A stretch of 9,753 nt of DNA from Mycobacteriaceae bacterium (lineage in GTDB: Bacteria > Actinomycetota > Actinomycetes > Mycobacteriales > Mycobacteriaceae): contig JAFAWC010000328.1 in assembly GCA_019242135.1 (NCBI GenBank), forward strand, positions 1 to 9,753. The letters run 5' to 3'. The notes beneath the pieces were generated by a model that saw nothing but the letters and a program-made list of their open reading frames with translations, was not told where the DNA came from and searched no databases. The translations under genes and the position numbers were made by a program. Of the stretch, positions 1 to 6,193 are shown piece by piece (position 1 is the first letter of the stretch; every line of letters starts with the position of its first letter).

Positions 1-214
1 GCAAAGTTTTTCCCGCTCCGAGCGGTCCAGAGAGCACGACGACGTCGCCCGCGCGCAACTCCGAGCCGAGCCGAGCCCCCAATCGGAAGGTGTCCTCGGG
101 GGTAGGCAACGTCGCGGTGTCACTCCCCCGCGAGCACTCCCGAGGCAATCCCTGCAAGTGCACCTCCGACAGCCGCTCGCCCCGCACGCCCTCACGCACT
201 ACGCCCTCACCCAC
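1..214 (-). CDS. tsaE: TsaE, tRNA t6A biosynthesis ATPase (N-terminal part, cut by window edge)
   Basis: TsaE is the small P-loop ATPase that works with TsaB and TsaD in threonylcarbamoylation of adenosine 37 of ANN-decoding tRNAs in the cytoplasm. About 71 codons are present. A segment reading TPEDTFRLGARLGSELRAGD leads into VVVLSGPLGAGKTL, which carries the Walker A motif (GPLGAGKT), and the window ends there. The Switch and Walker B regions lie outside. I chose the GTG at 214-212 because GAGAAGG (230-224) lies 9 nt upstream as a Shine-Dalgarno match. It also makes an 8-bp overlap with the preceding gene, identical to the next junction upstream. In-frame GTG codons at 199 and 187 are alternatives. 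It is the last gene seen of the nnr-gadB-alr-hydrolase-tsaE run. From known mycobacterial gene order, tsaB, rimI and tsaD would be expected beyond the left edge. Confidence 0.9.
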   Translation of the reverse strand, partial: MGEGVVREGVRGERLSEVHLQGLPRECSRGSDTATLPTPEDTFRLGARLGSELRAGDVVVLSGPLGAGKTL

Positions 215-1424
215 TGCGCCGAACCTTCTCCCGCAGCCTCCGGGTCAGCCTGACAAGTTTGGACGGCGTTGCCCGCTCCACCAACCGCACCAGGGCGTCG
301 TCGATGATCTCGGGTCGTTCCAGCTCCACGAGGTGCCCTGCACCGGGGACGATCACGAGCTCGCACTTGGGCATGGCGGCCGCCATCGCGCGCGAACTGC
401 TCAGCAGCGTCAGCAGGTCTCGGTCCCCGCACGCGATCATCGTCGGAATCCTCGCCAGCACGAACACGCCGGCGGTCTCGTCGTGCACTTCCAGCGCATG
501 CAAGAACTCGACCATCGTCTCGATCGGTGTGTCGTGAATCATCTTCTCGGAGAACGCCACCACGGACGCACTGACGTTCTCGTCGCCGTAGGCTGCCGCG
601 CGCAAGATGGGCCCGATCAACGATCGCGCCGAACCGCGGGCACGGAGCACGAGGTTGGGTGAGTGGCGAGCCGCGAATCGCACCGCCTCGAGCGCGGGGT
701 TCTTCAAAATCTCCCCCAACGGCGACCGCGTAAGCCCTTCGGCTGCCGACGAGATGAGCGCGGCACCGACGACGCGGGATCCGTACTGCTCGGGAAACTG
801 CCGCGCGTGTGAGAGGACGGTCATACCGCCCATCGAGTGGCCGACCAGCACGACCGGGCCGCGAGGCACCGTGACGGCCAGCACGTCTTCCAGATCGTGG
901 CCGAGCTGCTCGACGGTGTAGGTCTCCAGAGGCGCCCGCCCGGACCGGCCGTGTCCGCGCTGGTCGTAGAACACCATCCGGACCTGGTCGCCCCACTCCT
1001 CTTCGAGACGGGCGCGCTGAAAGTGGTACGCGCCCATACACATACAGAACCCGTGCGCGAATACGACGGTCAGCGGAGCATCTGGCGGACCAACCTCCCG
1101 AACCGCCAGCAGCACGCCGTCCCGGGTGGTCACCACGCTCGCGCGGTCCGCGTCCAGCAGTGTGAAGTCCTCGGTTGCATGCGGGTCGTCCGTCGAACGC
1201 CGCTTGCCTATCGAACGGGCCGCCGACACCCCGGCGACGGTGCCGACCGCTGCTAACCCGGCGACGCCGGCCATCCAGCGCGCGTCCGCGTACCGACCCC
1301 GGCCCAGCTTTTCGCCTCTGGCCAGCTTGGCGAGGCGCTCGGCGTTCTTCACCGCTGAACGGGCAAGGCGGTCGTCGATACGCTGCGTACGCCTGGCTCG
1401 CCGCGTGGCTGCCCCGTCACCCAC
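207..1424 (-). CDS. Alpha/beta hydrolase with basic N-terminus and possible membrane anchor
   Basis: This is a 405-residue alpha/beta hydrolase fold protein. Visible elements are an oxyanion-type HGF (124-126), YDQRGHGRS (153-161), the nucleophile elbow GHSMGG with Ser197, an acid in GDRD (probably Asp336, possibly Asp334), and His364 in GAGHL, so the triad is complete. The substrate cannot be read from sequence; lipase/esterase or lactonase-like activity is a family-level guess. Residues 1-50 are rich in Arg and Lys and precede a hydrophobic stretch (51-69, [19 protein letters not shown]), which suggests a membrane anchor rather than a cleaved signal peptide. The last 17 residues are again strongly basic. 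The start is GTG, with GGGAG (1435-1431) 6 nt upstream. The start overlaps the alr stop by 8 bp and the stop overlaps tsaE by 8 bp, so it is probably translationally coupled to both. A hydrolase at this place between alr and tsaE is, to my recollection, usual in mycobacteria. Confidence 0.92.
   Translation of the reverse strand: MGDGAATRRARRTQRIDDRLARSAVKNAERLAKLARGEKLGRGRYADARWMAGVAGLAAVGTVAGVSAARSIGKRRSTDDPHATEDFTLLDADRASVVTTRDGVLLAVREVGPPDAPLTVVFAHGFCMCMGAYHFQRARLEEEWGDQVRMVFYDQRGHGRSGRAPLETYTVEQLGHDLEDVLAVTVPRGPVVLVGHSMGGMTVLSHARQFPEQYGSRVVGAALISSAAEGLTRSPLGEILKNPALEAVRFAARHSPNLVLRARGSARSLIGPILRAAAYGDENVSASVVAFSEKMIHDTPIETMVEFLHALEVHDETAGVFVLARIPTMIACGDRDLLTLLSSSRAMAAAMPKCELVIVPGAGHLVELERPEIIDDALVRLVERATPSKLVRLTRRLREKVRRSG
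224..230 (-). promoter_or_regulatory. Ribosome binding site for tsaE inside the hydrolase gene
   Basis: GAGAAGG on the minus strand lies within the last codons of the hydrolase gene, 9 nt before the GTG at 214. It is the best Shine-Dalgarno match near the candidate tsaE starts and decides for the overlapping GTG over the in-frame GTGs at 199 and 187. Confidence 0.6.
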
Positions 1425-2619
1425 CGATGCTCCCGCGGTAGACCCGGGTCACCCGACCGCGCGGGCTGGTGACGACCTCGTAGTGGATGGTGTCAAGCGC
1501 GTCGGCCCAGTCCTGCGCGGTCTGCTCGCCGTCGGTGCCCGGCCCGAACAGGATCGCCGTGTCGCCCTCGCGCACACCGTGATCGCCCGGCCCGAGGTCG
1601 ACGACGAACTGGTCCATGCACACCCGCCCGACGCTGGGCCGTCGGCGACCGTTGATCAGCACGTCGAAACGGCCGCCCAGCGCCCGGAACACCCCGTCGG
1701 CGTATCCGATCGGCATCAGTGCCAGCGTCGTGTCCCGGTCGGCCACCCAAGTGTGCCCGTAGGAGACACCTTCGCCGGCGCGCACCGATTTGATCAGTAC
1801 CACAGGGCATCTCAGCGTCATCGCCGGGATCAGCCCCATCTGTCCGCGCTCCGGGATCGGGCTCAGTCCGTAGACCGCGATGCCGGGCCTGACCATGTCG
1901 TAGGTCAGGTCGGGCCGCGACATCGCCGAGGAGGAGTTGCACAGGTGCGCGATCTCGTAGCGCACGCCACTGGACCGCGCCTGGCTTAGCATGTCGGAAA
2001 ACCGTTGCGCCTGAGAATTGTTGGTTGGGTGATCGGGGACATCGGCATAGACCATGTGCGACATCAGTCCGCGCAGCCGCACTGTCTCGTCGGACTGGGC
2101 CCGCCGCAGCGCGTCGAGCATCGTCGGATATTCATTCGCGCTGACGCCGTTGCGATTGAGCCCGGTATCGATCTTCACCGTCACAACTGCGGTCGTACCG
2201 GTCAGCGCGACCGCGGCGAGCACTTCCCCGAGCTGACGCACCGACGACACCGCGATTTGCACATCGGCGCGCAGCGCGGCGGCGAAATCGGCGCCGGGAG
2301 CATGCAGCCACGCCAGAATCGGCGCGCCGATCCCGTCGCGGCGCAGGGCGAGCGCCTCGTCGATGGTCGCCACGCCGAGTTCGGTGGCCCCGGCGGCCAG
2401 CGCGGTGCGCGACACCTGGGTGGCTCCGTGCCCGTAGCCGTCGGCCTTGACCACTGCCATCACCGACGCTGACCCGGCGTGATCGCGCAACAATGCGACG
2501 TTGTGGGCGATGGCCTCGAGGTCTGTGACGGCCTCGGCCAGGACGCCCGGCGCCAACGGCGCCAACGGCGCCAACGAGGCCAACGGCTCGGCCGGCGGAA
2601 CTGTTCGTATGCTTTTCAC
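1417..2619 (-). CDS. alr: Alanine racemase
   Basis: This PLP-dependent fold-type III enzyme interconverts L- and D-alanine, supplying D-Ala for peptidoglycan; in mycobacteria it is the target of D-cycloserine. The protein has 400 residues, close to the usual 370-410. The PLP lysine is Lys58 in [10 protein letters not shown]. The second catalytic base, Tyr287, is in [16 protein letters not shown] (153-158), HMVYAD (188-193), VRPGIAVYG (243-251), GRVCMDQ (331-337) and IHYEVVT (378-384) are all family blocks. The first 25 residues are not part of the fold and contain a Leu-Ala-Pro repeat. The start is GTG at 2619-2617, but no good ribosome site precedes it: the nearest purine run, GGGA, is about 12 nt away. 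A start further in, at one of the TTG codons of the repeat, is possible. It lies 45 bp after gadB and is coupled to the hydrolase by an 8-bp overlap. Confidence 0.97.
   Translation of the reverse strand: MKSIRTVPPAEPLASLAPLAPLAPGVLAEAVTDLEAIAHNVALLRDHAGSASVMAVVKADGYGHGATQVSRTALAAGATELGVATIDEALALRRDGIGAPILAWLHAPGADFAAALRADVQIAVSSVRQLGEVLAAVALTGTTAVVTVKIDTGLNRNGVSANEYPTMLDALRRAQSDETVRLRGLMSHMVYADVPDHPTNNSQAQRFSDMLSQARSSGVRYEIAHLCNSSSAMSRPDLTYDMVRPGIAVYGLSPIPERGQMGLIPAMTLRCPVVLIKSVRAGEGVSYGHTWVADRDTTLALMPIGYADGVFRALGGRFDVLINGRRRPSVGRVCMDQFVVDLGPGDHGVREGDTAILFGPGTDGEQTAQDWADALDTIHYEVVTSPRGRVTRVYRGSIGG
1431..1435 (-). promoter_or_regulatory. Ribosome binding site for the alpha/beta hydrolase inside alr
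   Basis: GGGAG on the minus strand, within the last alr codons, lies 6 nt before the GTG at 1424. It supports that GTG as the hydrolase start and hence the 8-bp overlap with alr. Confidence 0.6.
2551..2586. repeat. Four 9-bp tandem repeats in the alr N-terminal coding region
   Basis: The plus strand shows cgccaacgg twice in perfect tandem (2551-2568), then two copies with one change each (2569-2577 ends in a; 2578-2586 begins with g). The unit is in frame with alr and encodes the Leu-Ala-Pro repeats (residues about 12-23) ahead of the folded domain. Copy number could change by slippage without breaking the frame. Confidence 0.9.
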
Positions 2620-2665
2620 CGCTGCCGATTGTCCCAGAACGCCGTCGGCGCCCGCCCGCAGCGGT
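2618..2665. promoter_or_regulatory. Inverted repeat spanning the gadB-alr junction
   Basis: ACCGCTGC at 2618-2625 and GCAGCGGT at 2658-2665 (plus strand) are perfect 8-bp inverted arms. In the alr mRNA one arm begins in the gadB stop codon and the other includes the first two bases of the alr GTG start. A smaller palindrome, CGCCGTCGGCG (2640-2650), sits in the loop. This could modulate alr translation or act as an attenuator, but there is no U tract, so it is not a classical terminator. The role is inferred. Confidence 0.35.
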
Positions 2666-4047
2666 TAGTGGGCGAAGTGCTGCTGCGCGTCGAACTGTCC
2701 CCCGGGCTTGAGCTCGTCCATGTGCGCCACGACCGCCGCCATGTCCTCGTACAGCGACCTGGCGAGATCGGCGGAGAACCCTTCGCGCACCACGATGCGC
2801 AGCACCGAGATGTTTTCGGCGCCCTCGGGCATGGTGTAGGCGGGCACCTGCCAGCCGTAGGACCGCAGGCCCGCCGAGACGTCGAACTCGGTGTAACCGA
2901 AATCACCGGCTAGCCGGAACGCGACCACCGGGATCGCCGAGCCATCCGATATGACCTCGAAATGCCTGCTCTTGTCGAGTTGATCGGCCACGTAGCGCGC
3001 GGTGCCCGACAGGCAGTCCATCACCTTCGCGTAGCCGGCCCGGCCGAGTCGCAGGAAGTTGTAGTACTGGCCAACGACCTGGTTTCCGGGTCGGGAAAAA
3101 TTCAACGTGAACGTGGGCATGTCCCCGCCGAGATAGTTCACCCGGAACACCAGCTCGTCGGGCAGCCCGGCGCTGTTGCGCCACACGACGAAGCCGATAC
3201 CGGGGTAGGTCAGCCCGTACTTGTGGCCGCTGACGTTGATCGACGCCACCCGCGGGAGCCGGAAGTCCCACTCGATGTCGGGGTGCAGGAACGGGACGAC
3301 GAACCCGCCGCTGGCGGCGTCGACGTGTACCGGTACGTCCGCGCCACCGCCCGCCGCGAGCTTGTCCAGGGCCGCGCAGATCTCGGCTATCGGCTCCAGT
3401 TCCCCGGTGTAGGTGGTGCCGAGGATCGCGACCACGCCGATGGTGTCCTCGTCGACGGCGTCGAGCACCTGCTCTGGTGTGATGACGTAGCGGCCCTCTG
3501 CCATCGGCAGATATCGCGGCTCGACCTCGAAGTAGCGACAGAATTTCTCCCACACCACCTGGACGTTGGACCCCATCACGAGGTTGGGGGTGCGCCGCTT
3601 CCACTCGTCACCGATCCGCTGCTTCCACCGCCACTTCAGCGCCAGCCCCCCGAGCATCACCGCCTCGCTGGACCCGATGGTTGACACGCCGATCGCGCTG
3701 CCGGGGTCGTCGTCGCGGAGATTCTCGGCATGGAACAAGTCGGCGACCATGCACACGCAGCGCTGCTCGATCGCCGCTGTGGCGGGGTATTCGTCTTTGT
3801 CGATCATGTTCTTGTCGAACGTCTCGGCCATCAGCCTCTCGGCCTGCGGGTCCATCCAGGTGGTAACGAACGTCGCGAGGTTGAGCCGCGAGCTGCCGTC
3901 GAGCATCAGCTCATCGTGGATGAACCGGTATGCCGCGTCCGGGTCCATTTCCTCGTCGGGTAGCCGCAGCGTCGGGATCGGCGCGGTGAACAGCCGGCCC
4001 GTGTATGCGGGGATGATCGACGACGACGAATGTGAAACGCGGGGCAT
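2665..4047 (-). CDS. gadB: Glutamate decarboxylase
   Basis: This PLP enzyme converts L-glutamate to 4-aminobutyrate and CO2, consuming a proton; in bacteria it serves acid resistance or the GABA shunt. Its 460 residues align almost column for column with Escherichia coli GadB as I remember it. The PLP lysine is Lys276 in NVSGHKYG; Gln163, Thr212 (TTYTG) and Asp243 (HVDAASGGF) fall at the E. coli numbers; TIGSSEA (123-129) and NFSRPGNQV (316-324) are also conserved. The N-terminus differs from the E. coli acid-sensing helix. The C-terminus ends QQHFAH, with His457 and His460 near where E. coli has the autoinhibitory HT ending. The ATG is well placed after GAAAGGA (4059-4053). It lies 27 bp after nnr and 45 bp before alr. 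No glutamate/GABA antiporter gene (gadC) is in the window, so a metabolic rather than export-coupled role is possible. Confidence 0.96.
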   Translation of the reverse strand: MPRVSHSSSSIIPAYTGRLFTAPIPTLRLPDEEMDPDAAYRFIHDELMLDGSSRLNLATFVTTWMDPQAERLMAETFDKNMIDKDEYPATAAIEQRCVCMVADLFHAENLRDDDPGSAIGVSTIGSSEAVMLGGLALKWRWKQRIGDEWKRRTPNLVMGSNVQVVWEKFCRYFEVEPRYLPMAEGRYVITPEQVLDAVDEDTIGVVAILGTTYTGELEPIAEICAALDKLAAGGGADVPVHVDAASGGFVVPFLHPDIEWDFRLPRVASINVSGHKYGLTYPGIGFVVWRNSAGLPDELVFRVNYLGGDMPTFTLNFSRPGNQVVGQYYNFLRLGRAGYAKVMDCLSGTARYVADQLDKSRHFEVISDGSAIPVVAFRLAGDFGYTEFDVSAGLRSYGWQVPAYTMPEGAENISVLRIVVREGFSADLARSLYEDMAAVVAHMDELKPGGQFDAQQHFAH

Positions 4048-4052
4048 GGCGG

Positions 4053-4059
4053 TCCTTTC
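4053..4059 (-). promoter_or_regulatory. Strong ribosome binding site for gadB
   Basis: GAAAGGA on the minus strand, 5 nt before the ATG at 4047, is the best-formed Shine-Dalgarno sequence in the operon and fixes the gadB start. Confidence 0.65.
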
Positions 4060-4074
4060 ATTGGGGTCGGCTTT

Positions 4075-5535
4075 TCACACGGTTGCTTTCACACCGTTCA
4101 CGGGTGCTTCTCTCACGATGCCGATGGCGGCGCGGATGTGGGCGAGGATGCGCGACGCCGAGGTAGGCGCCGGTCGCGGACCGGGATCGGCGGCGGACAC
4201 GTTGGCGGCGTGGGCGTGGACGAACGCGGCCGCGGCGGCGGCCTCGGCCGTGGGCAGTCCCGCGGCCAGCAGCGTGCCGATCATCCCGGACAGCACGTCG
4301 CCGGATCCGGCGGTGGCGGCCCACGACTGGCCCGCCGGGTTCAGATACACCGGTCCGGCGGGATCGACGATCACCGTGATGTTGCCTTTGAGCAGGACGG
4401 TGGCGCCGAGCTTGTCGGCCAGCTGGCGCGTCGCCCCGACGCGGTCCTCGCCGGGCGGCGCGCCGGCCAATCGAGCGAACTCCCCCGCGTGCGGTGTCAG
4501 CACGGTGGGCGCCGACCGGGCGGCGACGGCGTCGGGATGGGCGGCCAGGATGGTCAGCGCGTCGGCGTCGACGATCACCGGCAGGTCGGTGTCGAGCGCG
4601 AACCACAACGCTGCGGCCCCCGCCGCGTCGGTGCCCAGCCCCGGACCCACCACCCAGGCCTGCACCCGTCCCGCAGACTCTGCGGTGGGCGCGGCGATGA
4701 CCTCCGGCCAACGTGAAAGCACCTGCCCGGCAGCACTTCCCGCATACCGCACCATACCGGACGTGGCGGCGACGGCGGCACCGGTGCACAGCACCGCGGC
4801 CCCGGGATAGGTCGCCGACCCGGCCAGGATGCCGGTCACGCCCTGGGTGTACTTGTCGTCGTCGGGTCGGGGCACCGGCCAGCGAGCGGCGACGTCGGCG
4901 GCCTCGAAGCCGAGCACTTCGGTGTCTGGCAGCTGCAGGCCGATGTCGACGAGTTCGACCCGCCCGCAGTCGCCGAGCGCATGTACCGGCTTGAGGCCGC
5001 CGAATGTGACGGTCAGCGCCGCGTGCACGTGCGGGCCGTCGGCCGCGCCGGTGTGCGCGTCGATGCCGCTGGGAATGTCGACGGCCACGACCGGGATGCC
5101 GGCCTCGTCGACGGCGGCGAAGATCTCGGCCGCCGCGGGTCTCAGCGGTCCGCTGCCTGATATTCCGACGACCCCGTCGATCACCAGATCCGTTGCGGCC
5201 GGGACGGATTCCACCACCCGGCCGCCGGCGCGCCTGAACGCCGCCAGGCCCTTGCGGTGCGCCTTCTCCGGGTTGAGCAGCACCGCGGTCGCAGCCGCGC
5301 CCCTCTGCCGCAGGAACGTCGCGGCCCACAGCGCGTCGCCGCCGTTGTCACCGGAGCCCACCACCGCGCACACCCGCCTGCCGGCGACCCCGCCGGTTCG
5401 GGCGGCCAGTTCGCGGGCGATCGCCACCGACAGCGGATACGCCGCGCGGCGCATCAGCGCACCGTCGGGCAGGGTGGCGAGCAACGGGGCTTCGGCGTCG
5501 CGGATCGCGTCGACGGTGTAGTAGTGCCGCATCAT
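4075..5535 (-). CDS. nnr: Bifunctional NAD(P)HX epimerase / ADP-dependent dehydratase
   Basis: This is a metabolite-repair enzyme: the N-terminal YjeF-type domain epimerises R/S-NAD(P)HX, and the C-terminal ribokinase-like domain dehydrates the S form back to NAD(P)H using ADP. Both domains are visible in 486 residues. The epimerase half has GSGDNGGDA (60-68), Asp120 in VIDGVVG, DIPSGID (153-159) and FGGLKP (178-183). The dehydratase half has KYTQGVTGILAGS (228-240), VGPGLG (296-301), DAD (323-325), LTPHAGEFARL (346-356), LLKGN (381-385) and AGSGDVLSGMIG (409-420), with Asp413 the expected catalytic residue. The first two codons are both ATG. GGGAG directly abuts the first, so the second (5532) may be the true start. 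It is the first gene of the leftward run, and its stop is 27 bp before gadB. The last 15 or so residues look like a non-conserved tail. Confidence 0.95.
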   Translation of the reverse strand: MMRHYYTVDAIRDAEAPLLATLPDGALMRRAAYPLSVAIARELAARTGGVAGRRVCAVVGSGDNGGDALWAATFLRQRGAAATAVLLNPEKAHRKGLAAFRRAGGRVVESVPAATDLVIDGVVGISGSGPLRPAAAEIFAAVDEAGIPVVAVDIPSGIDAHTGAADGPHVHAALTVTFGGLKPVHALGDCGRVELVDIGLQLPDTEVLGFEAADVAARWPVPRPDDDKYTQGVTGILAGSATYPGAAVLCTGAAVAATSGMVRYAGSAAGQVLSRWPEVIAAPTAESAGRVQAWVVGPGLGTDAAGAAALWFALDTDLPVIVDADALTILAAHPDAVAARSAPTVLTPHAGEFARLAGAPPGEDRVGATRQLADKLGATVLLKGNITVIVDPAGPVYLNPAGQSWAATAGSGDVLSGMIGTLLAAGLPTAEAAAAAAFVHAHAANVSAADPGPRPAPTSASRILAHIRAAIGIVREAPVNGVKATV

Positions 5536-5568
5536 CTCCCGTTCCGGTCGACAAGCCCGCGCGGCAAT

Positions 5569-5574
5569 AGATTA
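5569..5574 (-). promoter_or_regulatory. Possible -10 element for the nnr operon
   Basis: TAATCT on the minus strand fits the mycobacterial SigA -10 pattern TAnnnT and would start a transcript near 5562. That gives a leader of about 27 nt ending in the GGGAG ribosome site. No -35 consensus is visible at the right distance, which is common in mycobacteria. It lies in a locally AT-richer spot just upstream of the first gene of the run. Confidence 0.35.
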
Positions 5575-5636
5575 CGCGGCCGCCGCAGATCCGGCTGCGA
5601 CCTGGCGCAAACCGCCGCTACTGGCGGACGACGGCG

Positions 5637-6026
5637 ATGTTCGCCATGATCGTCGGCCCCGGCGAGGTCGATGCCCGGCTCCGGGGCCAACCGGCGCAGG
5701 CGGACCGGCGCCGCATTTCACGGCTGCGCCGCGTCGTCACGTCGCGTGTGCTGTCCATGCTGCTCAGGCCGCAGCTCCCGCGGTGGCTGGCCGGCGTCGT
5801 GCTCCCGCGCGCGCTCGGTAGCACCCGTAGAGTACAAGCGCCCCAGCGGTTTTCGGGTCGGTCGTCTATCCCGACGCCCACGCCGTCGGGCGGCCCAGCT
5901 CGCCGCAGCACCTCTATGGCCAGCTTCCAGGCAGCCGACCTGTGGGCCGACGCGGCGGAGCCGGACACCGAGGTGCGCGTGGACCTCTACGGGCCGTACC
6001 TGCAGCCCTACCGGGGGCAGCTGTGA
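5637..6026 (+). pseudogene. Degraded nitrile hydratase beta-subunit gene (C-terminal part, frameshifted)
   Basis: Two pieces in different frames together read like the C-terminal SH3-like domain of a nitrile hydratase beta subunit. One frame (5849-5920) gives VFGSVVYPDAHAVG...PQHLYG. One base later the other frame (5922-6026) gives SFQAADLWADAAEPDTEVRV followed by DLYGPYLQP and a stop. Family members typically show VxPDxxAxG, then PQxLYTVxF, then LWG and a VDLWEPYLEP-type end, in that order. The first frame is closed by a TAG at 5828-5830, so the coding sequence is broken at least twice. Upstream, 5637-5830 stays open (MFAMIVGPGEVDARL...) with GC-rich third positions but I cannot assign it; it may be more of the same gene or unrelated debris. 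The full-length family protein is about 200-240 residues, so much is missing. Nitrile hydratase hydrates nitriles to amides with an Fe or Co centre in the alpha subunit. The family call is from memory of its motifs. Confidence 0.6.
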
Positions 6027-6145
6027 CCGACACGACCGCTGCGCGGGTGGCCGCTCGATCGCCCGGCCGGCCACGACCACAGATAGTGTGCGAACCTTTA
6101 CCTCATCGTGTTGTAAATGTGACTGTTGTAAAGCAGTGTTCTTAA
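6023..6145 (+). pseudogene. Remnant of the 5' end of a nitrile hydratase alpha-subunit gene
   Basis: A GTG at 6023 overlaps the stop of the beta-subunit remnant (GTGA, 6023-6026). It starts a frame reading MTDTTAARVAARSPGRPRP, ending at a TAG after 40 codons. The first dozen residues look like the helical start of nitrile hydratase or thiocyanate hydrolase alpha-type subunits. After that the similarity vanishes, and none of the cysteine cluster (C-x-x-C-S-C type) that binds the metal is present. The beta-then-alpha order with a 4-bp overlap is the layout of many actinobacterial nitrile hydratase operons. I read this as a deletion that removed nearly all of the alpha gene and anything after it and joined the stub to the promoter region of the DUF732 gene. 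The short length makes the call depend on its position behind the beta remnant. Confidence 0.45.
6109..6132. promoter_or_regulatory. 9-bp direct repeat in AT-rich region upstream of the DUF732 gene
   Basis: TGTTGTAAA occurs at 6109-6117 and again at 6124-6132, start to start 15 bp, in a stretch (about 6081-6195) clearly richer in A and T than the rest of the window. It lies 62-85 bp before the DUF732 ATG, where a transcription factor or promoter would sit. Tandem repeats like this are typical of response-regulator dimers. I cannot name the regulator, and no convincing -35/-10 pair could be placed. Confidence 0.4.
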
Positions 6146-6182
6146 AGTGATCTGAGCGCAACAAGCGTTCTTTGTGACCTTT

Positions 6183-6187
6183 GGGGA
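6183..6187 (+). promoter_or_regulatory. Ribosome binding site for the DUF732 gene
   Basis: GGGGA lies 6 nt before the ATG at 6194 and supports that start over the in-frame ATG at codon 12. Confidence 0.55.
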
Positions 6188-6193
6188 TGAGAT

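Noticed and set aside
3566..4810. Plus-strand open frame (414 codons) opposite gadB and nnr
   Set aside because: It crosses the gadB-nnr junction on the opposite strand, has Ser/Ala-rich composition without motifs, and both genes beneath it are certain.
4058..5329. Minus-strand open frame inside nnr in another frame
   Set aside because: It is Arg/Gly-rich, typical of a shifted reading of a GC-rich gene. The nnr frame carries all motifs of both domains.
5618..5968. Minus-strand open frame of 116 codons in the nnr-DUF732 interval
   Set aside because: It has no recognisable family and no ribosome site, and it lies opposite the nitrile-hydratase-like remnant, whose plus-strand pieces make better protein sense.
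6084..6113. TAGTGT as -10, or GAAC...GTTG as a SigE/SigH-type promoter, for the DUF732 gene
   Set aside because: TAGTGT has no partner -35 and would leave a leader of about 100 nt. The GAAC-to-GTTG spacing is shorter than the usual ECF pattern. Neither could be defended.
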